From the NCBI RefSeq assembly GCF_030056705.1, contig NZ_JASHIC010000006.1, positions 1 through 64,000 of the forward strand: a stretch of DNA of 64,000 nt, written 5' to 3'. This stretch comes from Flectobacillus longus. Its GTDB lineage: Bacteria > Bacteroidota > Bacteroidia > Cytophagales > Spirosomataceae. Of this stretch, positions 27,755 to 36,996 are shown piece by piece. Every line of letters starts with the position of its first letter. Position 1 is the stretch's first letter. The notes under the pieces are model-generated. The model ran no database searches, was not told where the DNA came from, and worked only from the letters and a program-made list of their open reading frames with translations. A program made the translations under genes and the position numbers.

Positions 27755-27760
27755 GATTTG
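27753..27760 (+). promoter_or_regulatory. -7 promoter element of the AraC gene
   Basis: TAGATTTG matches TAnnTTTG and lies 26 bp before the AraC start codon. It overlaps the last ATATAGTA box by two bases. Confidence 0.55.
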
Positions 27761-27786
27761 TAATATATGTCAATAATTTACTCACA

Positions 27787-28653
27787 ATGAAGCCTCTTTT
27801 TCGTAAAGTTCAGGTAGGTCCCGAGCAATCTTTTAGCATACGCCAAGATGCAGTGCCATATTTTTATAGTCACTGGCATTATCACCCCGAAATCGAAATT
27901 GTACATATCCTAAATGGTACAGGAATGCTATTGGTAGGCGATGGTGTGAGTAATTATCGTGAAGACGATTTGATTATTGTTGGCGCCAATGCACCGCATT
28001 TTTTTAGAAGCGACCCTCAATATTTCGAGCAAAGTATGGATTTGCTTTCTAAATCGAATGTGATTCACTTTGACCCAAATTTTTGGGGTGAGACCTTCAT
28101 GAAGTTACCCGAGGCGGTAGGTTTGAGTGATTTATTTTCGAGAATCCGAAAGGGAATGATGATTCGAGGAGAAGCTCGTGACCAAGCGGGTGTGCTGATT
28201 GACCAAATGCGACAGTCGTCGGGTATCGACCGTGTGATTTTACTGCTAAAAGTCCTTAAAATTTTTGCAGCGACGACAGAGTACACTTACGTATCACAAA
28301 CAGAAGGCACGGCAAGTTTGGACGAACAGAATACCAAACGTATTGATCAGATTTTTTCCTTTTCTCTCAATAATTTTACGAGAGATATTACTTTACAAGA
28401 AGTAGCAGATGTAGCCAATATTAGTGTTAATTCTTTTTGTAGATATTTTAAAACACACACTCGCAAAACCTATTTTCAGTTTTTATTAGAACTTCGCATC
28501 GGGCACGCCTGTAAACTATTGGCAGAAGAAAAACTAAGTATATCCCAAATCGCCTACGAAAGTGGTTTCAATAATCTATCGCATTTTAATCGTACTTTCA
28601 AAAGCATCATGAAAATGCGCCCCAATGAATATCAGCAGTTGTATAAAGTTTGA
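27787..28653 (+). CDS. AraC family transcriptional regulator with N-terminal cupin
   Basis: This is a 288-residue protein. The N-terminal cupin has YFYSHWHYHPEIEIVHILNGTG and YREDDLIIVGANAPHFF. The C-terminal double HTH has ITLQEVADVANISVNSFCRYFKTHTRKT and ISQIAYESGFNNLSHFNRTFK. It is the closest relative in the window of the regulators at 1.8 and 55.4 kb. It is divergent from the ECF sigma gene across a 285-bp AT-rich region with repeated boxes. No obvious catabolic target is adjacent, so the regulon is unknown. Confidence 0.9.
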   Translation: MKPLFRKVQVGPEQSFSIRQDAVPYFYSHWHYHPEIEIVHILNGTGMLLVGDGVSNYREDDLIIVGANAPHFFRSDPQYFEQSMDLLSKSNVIHFDPNFWGETFMKLPEAVGLSDLFSRIRKGMMIRGEARDQAGVLIDQMRQSSGIDRVILLLKVLKIFAATTEYTYVSQTEGTASLDEQNTKRIDQIFSFSLNNFTRDITLQEVADVANISVNSFCRYFKTHTRKTYFQFLLELRIGHACKLLAEEKLSISQIAYESGFNNLSHFNRTFKSIMKMRPNEYQQLYKV

Positions 28654-28654
28654 T

Positions 28655-28838
28655 ATTGAGTGAGTTGGTGAATGAGTGGTTGAGTGATTGTTTCCTGATG
28701 TAATTATTGCCTTTCAGGTAAATATTCTAACAGTATTTTCAGAAATAAAAATTCGCTTTAAGACACAATGCTTTGCGTATCTACAGATAAAATTTAATAA
28801 AACAATCACTCAACCACTCATTCACCAACTCACTCAAT
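28655..28838. repeat. MITE-like element with perfect 39-bp terminal inverted repeats
   Basis: The arms at 28655-28693 and 28800-28838 are exact reverse complements over 39 bp and consist of GAGTGA/GGTGAATGAG-type words. The interior (~106 bp) contains ACACAATGCTTTGCGTATCT, related to the inner arms of the 126-358 element, but lacks its central hairpin. It fills the gap between the AraC and YifB genes exactly, so it may also act as a convergent terminator. Confidence 0.8.
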
Positions 28839-28841
28839 AAA

Positions 28842-30380
28842 TCATCCCGCCCAATTTTCTCTATCTAGGCTTCGGTATTGGATAGCTTCGGCGATATGTT
28901 CGGTTTGTATGTTCTCGGTACCTGCCAAATCAGCAATCGTACGTGCTACACGCAAAATACGGTCATAAGCACGCGCAGAAAGTTGGAGTTTTTCCATAGC
29001 TCGCTTAAGTAACAAAACACCCACAGGCTCTAGTGCACACACTTCCTTCACCATCTGCGAAGGCATCATGGCATTAGAATGTATTGCGGTGAAATCTTTA
29101 AAACGTTCCGTCTGTATCAATCTCGCCTTGATAACTCTTTCTCTTATCTCCTCGCTAGTTTCAGTTTTACGAGTAGAAGATAACTGGTCAAAATTGACAG
29201 GCGTTACCTCTACGTGTAAATCAATGCGGTCGAGCAGTGGACCTGAGATTTTATTCAAATATTTTTGAACCGTTCCCGGAGGACAACTACATTCTTTTTC
29301 GGGATGATTATAGTAGCCACAAGGACAAGGATTCATACTAGCAATCAACATAAAATTAGACGGAAACTCGACCGCCCATCTTGCTCTCGAAATACTGACC
29401 TTTCTTTCCTCCAAAGGTTGACGCATCACTTCTAATGCAGATTTTTTGAATTCGGGTAATTCATCCAAAAATAATACGCCATTATGTGCTAGCGATATTT
29501 CGCCAGGCTGGGGATTTGAGCCTCCACCTACCAAGGCAGCATCCGAAATGGTATGATGAGGCGAACGATATGGTCTGGTAGAAATCAAAGTAGCTTTCGT
29601 ACCTAGCTTGCCCGCCACCGAATGAATCTTGGTCGTTTCGAGGGCTTCTTGTAAAGTAAGTGGAGGCAAAATCGTTGGCAGACGCTTGGCAAGCATAGTT
29701 TTCCCTGCTCCAGGAGGTCCAATCATAATAGCATTATGACCGCCTGCTGCGGCTATCTCAAGCGCACGTTTGATATTTTCTTGCCCTTGGACATGCGAGA
29801 AATCGACATCGTAATCATTTTGAGAATGGAAAAAAATATCTCTCGTATCTGTTACAGTCGGTTTTATTTCAAGGCTTCCTTTCAAAAACCCGATGGATTC
29901 ACCAATATTTTTAACCCCTATAATATCCAGATTATTCACAATAGAGGCTTCTGAGGCATTTTCGACAGGTAAAATAAAACCTTTATATCCTTGCTTACGT
30001 GCTTCAATAGCAATGGGCAAAACACCTTTAATCGGTCGTAAAGCGCCATCCAATGCCAATTCACCCATAATAACATAGTCTTCCAAGACAGGTAAATGCG
30101 CCTGTTCGGAGGCGTGTATTACCCCCAAAGCAATCGGTAAATCGTATGCAGAGCCTTCTTTTCGAATATCGGCAGGTGCCAAATTTACCACCACCTTGGT
30201 CCGTGGAAAAAAATAGCCTGTTTGTTTAATCGCAGATTCGACTCGGTGAGCAGATTCTTTCACGGCTCCATCAGGTAGCCCCACAATAAAAAATCCTTGT
30301 CCTTGACCTTCACTTACCTCAACGGTAATAATAGTAGCATCTACGCCATGAACGGCACTTCCATAAGTTTTAGCAAGCAT
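28842..30380 (-). CDS. YifB/ComM family Mg-chelatase-like AAA+ ATPase
   Basis: This 512-residue protein has an N-terminal Lon-protease-like fold domain (GAVKESAHRVESAIKQTGYFFP, SAYDLPIALGVIHAS), AAA+ Walker A GPPGAGKT (residues 221-228), Walker B GVLFLDELPEF, and a small zinc-like cysteine cluster (NPCPCGYYNHPEKECSCPPG). The C-terminal domain contains SARAYDRILRVARTIADL. Family knowledge: ComM homologues are hexameric helicases that extend heteroduplex during natural transformation. It is full length. Confidence 0.95.
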   Translation of the reverse strand: MLAKTYGSAVHGVDATIITVEVSEGQGQGFFIVGLPDGAVKESAHRVESAIKQTGYFFPRTKVVVNLAPADIRKEGSAYDLPIALGVIHASEQAHLPVLEDYVIMGELALDGALRPIKGVLPIAIEARKQGYKGFILPVENASEASIVNNLDIIGVKNIGESIGFLKGSLEIKPTVTDTRDIFFHSQNDYDVDFSHVQGQENIKRALEIAAAGGHNAIMIGPPGAGKTMLAKRLPTILPPLTLQEALETTKIHSVAGKLGTKATLISTRPYRSPHHTISDAALVGGGSNPQPGEISLAHNGVLFLDELPEFKKSALEVMRQPLEERKVSISRARWAVEFPSNFMLIASMNPCPCGYYNHPEKECSCPPGTVQKYLNKISGPLLDRIDLHVEVTPVNFDQLSSTRKTETSEEIRERVIKARLIQTERFKDFTAIHSNAMMPSQMVKEVCALEPVGVLLLKRAMEKLQLSARAYDRILRVARTIADLAGTENIQTEHIAEAIQYRSLDRENWAG

Positions 30381-30764
30381 AATTAAAATGTTAGGTAAAA
30401 TGATAGATGTATATATGAGTGTTGAGTTCTGAGTGATAAATTTTGAGTTGTCCTTACCTAAATAAAATTACATTAATACGCTTTAGGTGTTAGGCAAAAA
30501 AGCTTTACTTATTCTGAAAAATACTTTTTAACTTTTAGCCTATGGCATAAAGCCTACAGCTTAATGCGAGTAAAACTAAGTTAATTTTGCCCACTAAATT
30601 TCACATCATTAATTCATCAAACTTAATTCTGCACGATTACTTGTTCATTTGGTTATTGGGTTTGTTGTGAGTGATTGTTTCAAAAATACCACCTATACGG
30701 GGTAAACTATATCTTTTAAAAGATATAAATTAATAAAAAAATCACTCATTCATTCAATCACCAA
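30381..30764. repeat. Intergenic repeats (GCCTA family and GAGTGA-TIR fragment)
   Basis: No gene is visible. 30475-30575 holds inverted forms of the GCCTAANGCCTA...GCCTAAAGCGTA repeat also seen near 31.87, 38.53 and 60.46 kb. 30665-30775 has a degraded copy of the GAGTGATT / AATCACTC terminal-repeat element, its right arm reaching the stop of the carboxypeptidase gene. Confidence 0.55.
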
Positions 30765-31676
30765 TCACTCAATTAGTCTTTCGACCAGTGTACAATGATT
30801 TTCGAGTACGGTTAATTCCATTACTCGGCCTACAGGCATAGCCCAGTTTTCGGGTTCGTGCCCAACTGGAAAACCATAAGAGCGAGGGTATTGATATTCT
30901 GCAACGGCTTCCTCAACGATTTCATAAGCTGTTTTGCCATAGATAGAAGGGTCGTCAGATAGATTTGAAAAATGTCCTACTATCAAACCTGCTAGCTCAG
31001 CCAACTGCCCTGTACGTTTGAGCTGAATCATCATGCGGTCGAGTGCGTAATGATATTCGCCAACATCTTCTAGAAATAGAATTTTACCGCTTAAGTTCAC
31101 CTCCGACCTAGAACCAATCAAATGCACCATCAACGCCAAATTACCCCCAACTAACTGTCCTTGTGCTTTTCCTTTATAATTCATGGGATGGCTTGGTACT
31201 TGATAAGAAACAGGTTTTCCAAATAACAAGTCTTTGAGTGACTCCAAACTTTGTGTTCCACCTTCTTGCAAAAACAATTTAGGCATTACGCCATGGATAC
31301 TTTCGACGCCCAAACAAAAAGCATGGCAAAGCACTGCCGTAATATCAGAGAAACCAATCAACCATTTTGGGTTTTCTAAAAAAGCATCAAAATTGATTTG
31401 ATCTAAAATTCTTGCACTTCCATAACCTCCTCTTGCCGAAAAAATCGCTTTGATAGATGGATTATCTAACATCTGTTGAAAATCACGGGCTCGAACTTCG
31501 TCTGTGGCAGCGTACTGGTTGTAGCTTGTTTTCAATGATTCACCCAAAACAACCTTGAGTTCCCATTCTGTTTCCATATAAGCAATTGCTGCTTCTAAAT
31601 CTTCAAAAGCGACTTTCCACGCCAATGCCAATACTCCTACGGTATCGCCTTTTTTCAAAAATGGAGGTTTTTGCAT
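30765..31676 (-). CDS. LD-carboxypeptidase (S66 family)
   Basis: This 303-residue protein is normal length for LdcA-type enzymes. Nucleophile S110 is in IGFSDITAV, E203 in FLEDVGEY and H273 in FPVGHEPENW, giving the Ser-Glu-His triad of family S66; SARGGYGSARIL is the conserved turn. It cleaves the terminal D-Ala from tetrapeptide muropeptides during peptidoglycan recycling. There is no signal peptide, consistent with cytoplasmic action. Confidence 0.94.
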   Translation of the reverse strand: MQKPPFLKKGDTVGVLALAWKVAFEDLEAAIAYMETEWELKVVLGESLKTSYNQYAATDEVRARDFQQMLDNPSIKAIFSARGGYGSARILDQINFDAFLENPKWLIGFSDITAVLCHAFCLGVESIHGVMPKLFLQEGGTQSLESLKDLLFGKPVSYQVPSHPMNYKGKAQGQLVGGNLALMVHLIGSRSEVNLSGKILFLEDVGEYHYALDRMMIQLKRTGQLAELAGLIVGHFSNLSDDPSIYGKTAYEIVEEAVAEYQYPRSYGFPVGHEPENWAMPVGRVMELTVLENHCTLVERLIE

Positions 31677-31892
31677 CTAATTATTCAATCTAAATTTTAC
31701 CGTTTACACAAGATGTAAATTTACAAAATTCTAAAGAGATAAGTGAAAAGAAGTTAATAGTTAATAGTTGTGCTTTGTCCTTGCCTAAAATAGGTTGACC
31801 TCAAAGTCAACTTATACCATAAGCAAAAAGTATTTCTCGATATGGTGAATATAATTTTTGCCTAATGCCTACAGCCTAGAGCGTATTAGTAT

Positions 31893-32885
31893 TTACTCTT
31901 CAGGAAACAATTCACTGGCCAATGGCACTGGATTTGTCTCTGATAATTTACTCAAATCCAAGACTACATGACCATTACTATCTATCTCACCAAACATTGA
32001 AACAAACTTTTGTCCAAATATTACCTCCTCGGCATGATATGAGCTACGAGAATGAACCGTCTGATTGAAGGTATCTTCGGTTCCTTTTATCAAAATCAAA
32101 AACTCTGCATGTTTTTCAAGAAGTTCCTCTTGGCTCATACCAAACAACGGGCTTTCATCGGTAATAGGATGAACGATTGTCCAACTGCCAGGAAAGAAAT
32201 TTACTTGACTACGCTCCAAATGCAAGCGATTATAAGAGCGTGTTTTTCTGCCATGTTCATCTTTCTGAAGCATCGACAAATTAACTTCTACCGACAAATC
32301 GATTATTTGGTTATCTCGAGCGTTTACGATACGAAACATCAAACCTGTCATATCCAAATAGGGGGCTACAACAGCTTTATCAGAATATAAAATATAAGCA
32401 ATAGGACGAGAAAAACGACCATACAATAACCCCGTAGCAATCGCAAAGCCCATTAGCCCCAATAGCGACTCCAGCGATGCGACGGTACTCATCAATAAGC
32501 CCGTTGGGGCAATACGTCCGTAACCAACCGTAGTAAGGGTTTGTGCAGAAAAGAAAAAAGCATCCATAAACCGCATAGTAGGCGTACTCATATCGGCTCC
32601 CTGAAGGTGCTCCATTCCGATGAGATTATACAATCCTGCGAATAGCAGATTGACCACCATAAAATACACAACCACTATCATAAAAAATTGAGGCCATGTA
32701 CATGTAATCAGTTCATGATAAATATTGATACGGTCGAGAATAGAAGAGCCAACTCTTTTGACATTAAAACTTCCATCTCGATTGACCAATCGTTGGGCTT
32801 CGCCTACTTGTTTGCCGAATCCTAGTTCTTGTCTATTTTCTTCCTGTTTGAGGTATTTATCGTTTTTATAGCGTAATAAAGCCAT
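31893..32885 (-). CDS. Inward-rectifier (Kir/KirBac-type) potassium channel
   Basis: This 330-residue protein has two membrane spans bracketing a pore loop with filter TTVGYGRIAPTG (T119-G123 region). A C-terminal immunoglobulin-like cytoplasmic domain follows (LMFRIVNARDNQIIDLSVEVNLSMLQ, FPGSWTIVHPITDESPL), the diagnostic Kir arrangement. ATG 32885 (MALLRYKNDKYL) is preferred to a TTG at 33005. It conducts K+ across the inner membrane. No regulator is apparent nearby. Confidence 0.93.
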   Translation of the reverse strand: MALLRYKNDKYLKQEENRQELGFGKQVGEAQRLVNRDGSFNVKRVGSSILDRINIYHELITCTWPQFFMIVVVYFMVVNLLFAGLYNLIGMEHLQGADMSTPTMRFMDAFFFSAQTLTTVGYGRIAPTGLLMSTVASLESLLGLMGFAIATGLLYGRFSRPIAYILYSDKAVVAPYLDMTGLMFRIVNARDNQIIDLSVEVNLSMLQKDEHGRKTRSYNRLHLERSQVNFFPGSWTIVHPITDESPLFGMSQEELLEKHAEFLILIKGTEDTFNQTVHSRSSYHAEEVIFGQKFVSMFGEIDSNGHVVLDLSKLSETNPVPLASELFPEE

Positions 32886-33088
32886 GTATATATATGTTGA
32901 AAAGAGATTTGTATAGCTAACATATTTTGAAGTCCAAATTGTTTCGTATTTTGTAAGAAGACTCATATAACCTTCAAAACCCTGTAATACTTTTTTTTTC
33001 TTCAACGAATTTCAATAACTTCCGAATAGGTTCCTACCTCAGAGCATCATAAATATTTACCAATAAACAATTTAACAAATATTATCCA

Positions 33089-34045
33089 ATGAACTCACGT
33101 CGTGACTTTCTCAAAACGTTTGCTGCTGCCAGCGGTGTAATGGCTTTTGCGCCAGACATGCTAGCTGCTTCTGAAGCAGGCAAAAAGCTTTTCTTCGAAA
33201 TTTCTCTGGCCGAATGGTCTTTACACAAAGCAATTTTTGGTGGACAAATGACCAACCTTGATTTTCCTGTAAAAGCTCGTAAAGATTTTGGTATCGGTAT
33301 TGTAGAATACGTAAATACGTGCTTTAAGTCATCTAGCAAAGATTTTAAAGAAAACGGAAAAGATAGCGCATATTTGAAAGAATTACTGATGCGTTGCAAC
33401 GATAATGGTGTAAAAAACCACCTAATCATGTGCGATGCCGAAGGCGACATGGGAGATTCGGATGAAAAGAAAAGATTACAAACCGTAGATAATCATAAAA
33501 AGTGGGTAGAAGCTGCTAAACTTTTGGGCTGTAAAACCATTCGTGTCAATGCTGGAGGTAAAGGCTCTGCCGAAGAAGTAGCAAAAAATGCAGCCGACGG
33601 CTTGGCTAAGCTTAGTGAGTTTGCAGCTACGATGAAGATTAATGTCATTGTTGAAAACCATGGAGGATATTCCTCAAATGGCGAATGGCTTACGGGTGTT
33701 ATGAAGGCCGTAAACATGAAAAACTGCGGTACATTGCCAGACTTTGGTAACTTCTGCATCAAGCGTGATACTGCCAACTGGAGAACTTGTGTAGAAGAAT
33801 ATGACCGCTATAAGGGCGTAAAAGAATTGATGCCTTTTGCCAAAGGGGTAAGTGCTAAAACAAATGTTTTTGATGCCGATGGCAACGAACGCAATATGGA
33901 TTACATGCGCTTGATGAAAATTGTTAAAGAAGCTGGTTTTAAAGGTATCGTAGGTATCGAATTTGAAGGTGAAGAGCTGAGCGAAGACGAAGGAATTAAG
34001 GCTACATTAAAATTACTCCAAAAAGTGGGAGGAATCTTGAGTTAA
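33089..34045 (+). CDS. Exported TIM-barrel sugar phosphate isomerase/epimerase family protein
   Basis: This 318-residue protein has a twin-arginine-like signal (MNSRRDFLKTFAAASGVMAFAPDMLAA). A xylose-isomerase-like TIM barrel follows: LAEWSLHKAI, CKTIRVNAGGKG, INVIVENHGGYSSNGEW, NCGTLPDFGNF, FKGIVGIEFEGEEL. The Glu/Asp/His residues typical of metal-binding in this superfamily are present (ENHGG, DFGNF, EFEGE). Many Bacteroidota carry such Tat-exported members of unknown substrate. It is followed at 73 bp by a thioredoxin-like gene. Confidence 0.88.
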   Translation: MNSRRDFLKTFAAASGVMAFAPDMLAASEAGKKLFFEISLAEWSLHKAIFGGQMTNLDFPVKARKDFGIGIVEYVNTCFKSSSKDFKENGKDSAYLKELLMRCNDNGVKNHLIMCDAEGDMGDSDEKKRLQTVDNHKKWVEAAKLLGCKTIRVNAGGKGSAEEVAKNAADGLAKLSEFAATMKINVIVENHGGYSSNGEWLTGVMKAVNMKNCGTLPDFGNFCIKRDTANWRTCVEEYDRYKGVKELMPFAKGVSAKTNVFDADGNERNMDYMRLMKIVKEAGFKGIVGIEFEGEELSEDEGIKATLKLLQKVGGILS

Positions 34046-34117
34046 GCCTGTAACTTTGTAGTTAGCAAACTGGATACCAGCAGTTTTATCAACTATAAAC
34101 TACATTTTACTTAGGAT

Positions 34118-34654
34118 ATGAAAAAGTTCTTGTTAGCAATACTTTGCTTACTCTTTGTCCAATATACCAATGCCCAAGATACGGCTACAAAGCCCAAAAT
34201 CAAATGGATGACCCTTGAGCAAGCTTTTCAGGCTATTCAGAAAGAGCCTCGCAAAATTGTTGTCGATGTGTACACAGGCTGGTGTGGATGGTGTAAAGTA
34301 ATGGATCAAAAAACCTTTACTGACCCCAAAGTTATTGAGTATATCAATCAAAAGTATTACGCCGTAAAACTCGATGCCGAGCAGAAAGACGATATTACGA
34401 TTGGAACACAAAAGTATATTTGGCAAAATGGTTATAACCAAGCAGGCGTACAATTGTTACAAGGAAAAATGTCGTTTCCTACGATTGTGTATCTGGACGA
34501 AAAATTTAATATGATTCAGCCAGTGCCAGGCTATCAGGATGCAAAACAGTTTCACCAAATTATTACCTACTTTGGTGACGATCACTACAAAAAAGGAGAA
34601 TGGGACAAATATCAAAAAGATGTTTACCCAAAACAATACGGTAGTACAAAATAA
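34118..34654 (+). CDS. Exported thioredoxin-like protein
   Basis: This 178-residue protein has a signal MKKFLLAILCLLFVQYTNAQ and a thioredoxin fold. The active site is TGWCGWCKVMD (C56 and C59), the cis-proline loop MSFPTIVYLDEKFN. Single-domain periplasmic thioredoxins of this type reduce or isomerise disulfides. It is closed by a terminator and probably co-transcribed with the TIM-barrel gene. Confidence 0.9.
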   Translation: MKKFLLAILCLLFVQYTNAQDTATKPKIKWMTLEQAFQAIQKEPRKIVVDVYTGWCGWCKVMDQKTFTDPKVIEYINQKYYAVKLDAEQKDDITIGTQKYIWQNGYNQAGVQLLQGKMSFPTIVYLDEKFNMIQPVPGYQDAKQFHQIITYFGDDHYKKGEWDKYQKDVYPKQYGSTK

Positions 34655-34675
34655 ATCAGCATTATGATTTGATTG

Positions 34676-34717
34676 GGCAAAAAGCTTCAGTATATTTTTG
34701 AAGTTTTTTGCCTTTTT
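34676..34717 (+). terminator. Terminator of the thioredoxin gene
   Basis: The arms GGCAAAAAGCTTCA and TGAAGTTTTTTGCC pair with one G-T wobble and are followed by TTTTT. They lie 22 bp after the stop. Confidence 0.8.
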
Positions 34718-35126
34718 AAGTAAGTATCTAATTTTCACTATCAGAAACGTTATCCACAACTGATAACCAAGAGGTGATACTTATCAAACCACACATATAC
34801 TAAATTTTGATTGTTAAGCATTTACTACACAAGGTTTTTTTTGTAAATTTCGATAATTACATATTCCAATAAACGGAATAAAGATAACTTCATATAGCCT
34901 TAAATTGCTTTTCTTTGGGAATCAACTATTTGTACGATAAATTAGGAGAGTATTGTCATTTGTATAAAATTGTAGTCAACATTCTAACAACTACCATCGC
35001 CCTTTCGTCGCCAGTTTTGAATTCTTACTTTGAATTGTATGCTATTCTTGTGTGAACTATTATCATTTCGTTTATTTTATTGATTCTATTGGGTGTCCAC
35101 TCTTAGCAAATTTTGTTTAACATAAC
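34718..35126. other. Intergenic region, no gene seen
   Basis: About 400 bases of AT-rich sequence precede the M28 peptidase. I see no open frame with a signal or family feature, no tRNA-like structure and no perfect TAnnTTTG. TTACTTTG near 35,028 is a near match and may be the promoter region. Confidence 0.4.
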
Positions 35127-36623
35127 ATGATGAAAAAAAGTTTATTGAGTATGCTTGCCGTAGTATTACTCATTGGTACCGCTGCCTATAACCCTATCAA
35201 AGACGAAACTGACGAATTAGAAGACATTTTTCGCCAAATCAATACCGAAGTTTTGTCAAATGGGAAAGCTTACGAAACGCTAGGACAAGCCTGCAAAACC
35301 ATTGGTCATCGCCTTACTGGTAGTAGCAATGGAAAAAAAGCAGAAGAATATGCACACACATTACTAAAATCTTATGGTTTTAGCGATGTCAAATACCAGC
35401 CATTTCAGGTAGAAGCATGGTCACGCGATACCGTTACGTTAGCTATTGCACCTCGCAAAAGTGATAATTTCCGAGACGTAGAGGTCGTTTCATTGGCAAT
35501 GACTCCTGTGGAGGCAAAAGTTACTTCTGAAATTGTCGATGTAGGCAATGGTTTAGAAGGTGATTTTCAAGCCGTGAAAGAGAAGCTTTCTGGCAAAATT
35601 GCCCTTGTCAATATTGGCTTGTTAGCTCCAATCAAAGGCCCTCGTAATTTGCACCGTTCCGAAAAAACGGCCCTTGCCATGCAATATGGTGCAGTAGGCG
35701 TTATTTTTGTGAATACTGTAAAAGGAAATGTGCTATTGACAGGAACGGCTTCTGTAACAGGAAGCTTGATAGAAATTCCTGCCGTTTGTGTATCACTTGA
35801 AAGTGGTATGGAACTTCGTGCCTGGTTGAGTCAAGAACCGAATTTGGTAGCGATGATTGACATGAAAAACTTTAGTCGAATGATTAAAGCTCGTAACGTT
35901 ATTGCAACACTCAAAGGTAGTAGCAAACGTCATCAAGATGAGAAAATTGTCATTGGCGGTCACCTCGACTCATGGGATTTGGCACATGGTGCATTGGATA
36001 ATGGCATCGGGTCTTTCTCAATTTTGGATATTGCCCGTACCTTCCAAGCCTTAAAGCTCAAACCAAAAAGAACAATCGAATTTGTAATGTTTATGGGTGA
36101 GGAAGAAGGTCTACTAGGCTCAAAAGCAATGATTGAGAAACTTAATAAAAGCAATGCTATCAATAAAGTAGCTTTTATGTTTAATCTAGACATGGCCAAT
36201 AACGCCAATGGATTCAATACTTCAGGTCGTGATGAAATGGTACCTTTATTTACAAGATTTGGACAGGTAATTCAAAAAGTTGAACCATCGTTCAAAAACA
36301 CCGTTATCAATCAAGCAGGGTTACACTCAGACCATCAAACATTTATGCTTGAAGGTATTCCTACGGCGTCGCCAATCGGTAGTATTGCCCCAGAAGCTAT
36401 TGGTTGCTATCATGCCAATTGTGACAAATTTGATTTGATTAAAAAAGATGAAATCAATAACACCGTTCGTTACACAGCTATGATGTTGTATGCCATGGCA
36501 AACGCTGAAGAAATTCCTGCCAAAAAAATGGATTATTACTCTACACGTGATTTCTTCATAAAGCAAAACCTTCGCAAAGAGCTTGAGCTTGGTCGTGAAT
36601 GGAAATGGGGAGCTAGCGAATAA
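35127..36623 (+). CDS. Exported M28 family metallopeptidase with PA domain
   Basis: This 498-residue protein has a signal (MMKKSLLSMLAVVLLIGTAAY). A protease-associated domain lies around 120-230 (VGNGLEGDFQAVKEKLSGKIALVN, MQYGAVGVIFVNT). The di-zinc aminopeptidase core has GGHLDSWDLAHGALDNGIG (from about residue 276), FMGEEEGLLGSKAM (catalytic Glu-Glu, about 323) and GLHSDHQTFMLEGIPT near the C-terminus. It would remove N-terminal residues from peptides outside the cytoplasm. It is monocistronic with a hairpin downstream. Confidence 0.92.
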   Translation: MMKKSLLSMLAVVLLIGTAAYNPIKDETDELEDIFRQINTEVLSNGKAYETLGQACKTIGHRLTGSSNGKKAEEYAHTLLKSYGFSDVKYQPFQVEAWSRDTVTLAIAPRKSDNFRDVEVVSLAMTPVEAKVTSEIVDVGNGLEGDFQAVKEKLSGKIALVNIGLLAPIKGPRNLHRSEKTALAMQYGAVGVIFVNTVKGNVLLTGTASVTGSLIEIPAVCVSLESGMELRAWLSQEPNLVAMIDMKNFSRMIKARNVIATLKGSSKRHQDEKIVIGGHLDSWDLAHGALDNGIGSFSILDIARTFQALKLKPKRTIEFVMFMGEEEGLLGSKAMIEKLNKSNAINKVAFMFNLDMANNANGFNTSGRDEMVPLFTRFGQVIQKVEPSFKNTVINQAGLHSDHQTFMLEGIPTASPIGSIAPEAIGCYHANCDKFDLIKKDEINNTVRYTAMMLYAMANAEEIPAKKMDYYSTRDFFIKQNLRKELELGREWKWGASE

Positions 36624-36633
36624 ACATATTTTT

Positions 36634-36674
36634 ATAAAAGTTGGTGTTCTGCCATAACGAACTCCAACTTTTAT
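36634..36674 (+). terminator. Probable terminator of the M28 gene
   Basis: 15-bp arms (36634-36648, 36660-36674) have one mismatch and an 11-nt loop, followed by GGTTTT. It lies 11 bp after the stop. Confidence 0.65.
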
Positions 36675-36996
36675 GGTTTTAAATCATACGAATAAAAAGG
36701 ATTTTTAAGTTTATAAATCGACCACTCACTAAAATATGCTGATTATCAAAAGCATAATGTATCAATCTGGCAACTTTTATGTAATTTTATAGTATATGTC
36801 ATATTGATAGGTACTTACAATACCTGAGTAATTTAAAATTATTTGTAATTTTGAGAGCTTAAATTTGCGGTTTGCACACCAAAGTAAATTGACCGAGGTA
36901 GCGGCCATCTATTACTGGATTATTCTGTATTTACAACCAGAATAGTACTTAACTTATCCTTACTGAATATTATTAATCCTTAACCCGTTTAAGCGT
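36675..36996. other. ftsZ upstream region
   Basis: No gene is visible. TAATTTTG at 36846-36853 matches the -7 consensus, implying a 5' leader of about 135 nt if used. No -33 TTTG lies at the right distance. Confidence 0.45.

Noticed and set aside
34457-34759. 100-residue minus-strand open frame
   Set aside because: It is mostly antisense to the thioredoxin gene and includes its terminator.
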